Source: Branchiostoma floridae (Eukaryota; Chordata; Leptocardii; Amphioxiformes; Branchiostomatidae). From it: DNA of 64,000 nucleotides. Below, in pieces: positions 11,893 through 64,000 of this stretch. The DNA is taken from assembly GCF_000003815.2 (NCBI RefSeq), contig NC_049991.1, forward strand, positions 19,894,674 to 19,958,673, in the 5' to 3' direction. The stretch's first letter is position 1; the number at the start of each line of letters is the position of its first letter. The translations under genes and the position numbers were made by a program. The notes beneath the pieces were generated by a model. It did not search any database, was not told the DNA's origin, and saw only the letters and a program-made list of their open reading frames with translations.

Positions 11893-13034
11893 AAGCCGTC
11901 AGGTGAGAAGGCGCCGCGGGGGTCGGCTGGGAAGATCCCACTCACCAAGTGGGTCACTCACGGTCACACCACTGAACTTTACTCTCAAAGCAGAGGTTTG
12001 GTTCCGGCTGTTTTTGAGGCGTTTTTGTCACGCTTGCTATTTTGTACCGTTTTCCACGGGGACATAAAAAAGGTACAAAATAGAAAGGCCGACAAAAGAA
12101 CCTAAAAACTTCAGCTTGGAGAGTAATCAAACCTGTCTACGTAAAGTTTACACAGCTTTCAAGGTTTTCTGGGTGACTAGAAGTCATCAGAGTTTAACTT
12201 TAACTGTTCCAACGCAGAAATCGGACTTCGAGCTGTGGATTGCTCTCTCATTGATAAAAACTGGTATCGGACGGTCAAAGACTTAAGTAAGTCCCAGTGC
12301 TGAAAATTACAGTGCAACTTGGCTTAAGAAGTGACAAAGACGAGTGACTCAGCAAAGACATCTTAAGACCCGGGTCTTTTGTTCCTTGTGCCCACCGGTC
12401 AGCTTCCATTTCAGCCAAGGAGGCAGCGTCCTGCAGGGCAAAAAGGTGGTCTTCTTTTTCAAATGAGTCATCTCGATTACGGTTATCTTATGTCCAGCTA
12501 GTTAAGATATACCTTACACAAACGCCCTGCCCATACCCCGCGGTGTAGCCAAACTAGCGAACTGTTAGATATCTGTTATCTATTGGTGTCAAATCGATAA
12601 TTTCAAATGATGCCCGAATTACAATCAATTTGATTAATTACGTTAACATTACCAAAAACTGTGACAAAAGTCATTGTCCGTGCATTGTATAAGTCCCCTT
12701 GCTAGTGACCTTTTCGGCTCAGCTTTCGCCCTCCCTTTGTTAACCAATCAACCACTTCGTGTCACAGCAAACCAGCCCAGCAGGAAAGGTTTTGTCTTGT
12801 CCCGCTATCTGAGCCGACCTGGCAAAACCAAATCCCGTCGTCTGAAATGCTATCACCCCGCGAAAGGACCACCAAAAACTTAGTAATCTGGTCAGAACTA
12901 TGCAAATGTCATTAACTGAGATCCTACAGTGCCCTTCCACGGTTTATCTTGAAATAAATGGCGCAGATAATGCAATAATACGTCTTTGTTTGAACGTTGT
13001 CTGCGGTATTGTGTTTGAGAATTCTTTTGTATAC

Positions 13035-13048
13035 GACACCATGGCAAC
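13035..13048 (+). promoter_or_regulatory. X-box-like RFX motif near the dynein start
   Basis: GACACCATGGCAAC has the full right half-site GGCAAC, the central AT and five of six bases of the left half (GTNRCC expected; A replaces T at position 2). It lies about 456 bp upstream of the dynein ATG. X-boxes bound by RFX factors are established regulators of ciliary genes, so the place and gene type fit. It is a 14-base match with one mismatch; function is inferred. Confidence 0.5.
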
Positions 13049-13503
13049 GGACGAGTTCATTCTTCCTAGGGTTCAGGAACTCAGAAATAAACAATTAAAT
13101 AAACCTGTCCGTACCACTATCAATAAAGTATTGAATCTTTACCACAGCAATAGACATTTTACATTGGTTTCCATTCAAGAATTGACTGATTTAAGTCTTG
13201 TTATGTTAACGAAGTAAATTCTAAACCTCCCTGTCCCCGCTCCCCAGTTCTAGAGTCCAGAAGCCGGTCTCGCCATCTTGGGTTTCCCGTGTCAGAAGGA
13301 GTCGTGTAGTGGGAAGATCAGATTTGCCTGGACTCGGTCCAAACCATCAACTTTCCGGACCGGGCAAGACTTGAGGATACATTCTAAAGGACTACCGACG
13401 ATGTAGACATATTTATTGGTTGCTCAAGTTAACAAGACAACAACATTTCCATCCTAAACAGACTTTTGGGACGTTACCTTGAAAGACCCGAGTTCGAACC
13501 AAG

Positions 13504-63504
<50,001 letters not shown>

Positions 63505-63578
63505 GTGAGGGGATAGTTTATTATTCAATATTTGATCTCCGTGGACGGGATATAGTTTATCATTATGATATTTCATGT

Positions 63579-63655
63579 CCATGGAGGTTCTGTCTGTGGT
63601 GGCCGTACAGGTCAAGTCTATCCAGGACGCCATCAGGGACAAGAAGAAAAGGTAC
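63579..63655 (+). repeat. Partial duplicate of dynein exon 40 3' part with donor
   Basis: [20 protein letters not shown] and KKKR plus a GTACGG donor repeat the last 70 or so bases of exon 40 (ending 63504). Two differences within the matched codons, both synonymous. Confidence 0.9.
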
Positions 63656-63794
63656 GGGCTTGTTGTTACTCTGTGATGGAGGGTGACCTCCGACAATATT
63701 GTTGTTGTCCAATGTGATGAGTGTTCACATCATTCTGTAGCTCTATGCTCCTTTTGCCGCATGCGTATACTATGTAGTTTTGCATATTGTCTGC

Positions 63795-63975
63795 CATTGG
63801 TTTATTTTGATCTTCATTTGTGATACATTACTACTCTTCCTGGAGTCCAGATTGAAATAATACAAAAGATAACAACAGAAATGTACAGAAATATAACAAA
63901 TCATGACTTTGAAATTATAACAGAGAGCAAACATAGGGTGAAATCAAAATCAGTGATAGATATATTATATATGTA
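63795..63975 (-). repeat. Dispersed repeat, probable LINE 3' end (copy of 34800-34985)
   Basis: Shares CTACTCTTCCTGGAGTCCAG and the following TATGACTTTGAAAT-type block with 34800-34985; runs toward the window end. Confidence 0.55.
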
Positions 63976-64000
63976 ATATATATAACCATATTACGTCAAG

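Larger units (their letters stand above)
10382..13503. other. Intergenic interval between the P450 stop and the dynein start
   Basis: No exon recognised. The first part is the presumed P450 3' UTR, without a clear AATAAA close to the stop. 10400-11760 is AT-rich. 12030-12090 has a short inverted repeat (TATTTTGTACC / GGTACAAAATA). Two X-box-like motifs are listed separately. The dynein 5' UTR must lie toward the right end, but no TATA box is evident. A 105-codon open frame over 12900-13217 looks fortuitous. Confidence 0.6.

Noticed and set aside
12900-13217. 105-codon open frame upstream of the dynein start
   Set aside because: No family resemblance, ordinary AT-rich composition, and it overlaps the X-box-like site; likely chance.

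Overview
The window reads as a eukaryotic, intron-rich animal genome, most likely a lancelet (Branchiostoma); the species cannot be settled from sequence alone. The reasons are: two genes with many short exons bounded by GT-AG introns, axonemal dynein and CYP2-type P450 protein sequence of deuterostome character, introns packed with short inverted-repeat DNA transposons, LINE 3' ends and tRNA-derived SINEs, and many small tandem duplications that straddle exon-intron boundaries, a feature I associate with amphioxus.

Layout. 1-5939 is repeat-rich 5' flank: a 1.1 kb Harbinger-like element, a six-copy array of a 320-390 bp unit, and a 104 bp x3 tandem repeat. 5940-10381 holds seven exons of a plus-strand cytochrome P450 (CYP2 clan) that is missing its N-terminal exon(s) but runs to a stop codon. 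10382-13503 is the intergenic interval and probable promoter of the next gene; it contains two RFX X-box-like motifs, one of them about 460 bp upstream of the next start codon. From 13504 to the end of the window lies one very large plus-strand gene, an axonemal (outer-arm, beta-type, DNAH9/11/17 clade) dynein heavy chain. I can join 40 exons in a continuous reading frame (5,783 nt; 1,927 complete codons plus two bases), from the initiator ATG through the tail, the linker and the first half of AAA1 (Walker A at residues 1846-1853, Walker B at about 1896-1899). The rest of the motor lies beyond the window. Two assembly gaps (19921-20020 and 58425-59239) fall inside introns 3 and 38.

The introns carry the mobile load: at least five hAT-type elements with perfect 8-bp target-site duplications, TA-flanked Tigger/pogo-like elements (one nested in another MITE), Harbinger-like elements with TAA/TTA duplications, a foldback family carrying a degenerate hammerhead-like core, three sense LINE 3' ends, one antisense LINE C-terminus, and SINEs.

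The most striking signal is that at least eleven exons (one of the P450, ten of the dynein) have one to three extra partial copies next door. Nine of them carry an intact splice site plus a little flanking intron; exon 37's fragment is internal and exon 4's nearest copy has lost its AG. In nine cases compared by hand, about 34 of 42 differences from the real exon are synonymous, although these truncated copies should not be translated. The two genes have no evident functional link; they are neighbours in the same orientation.
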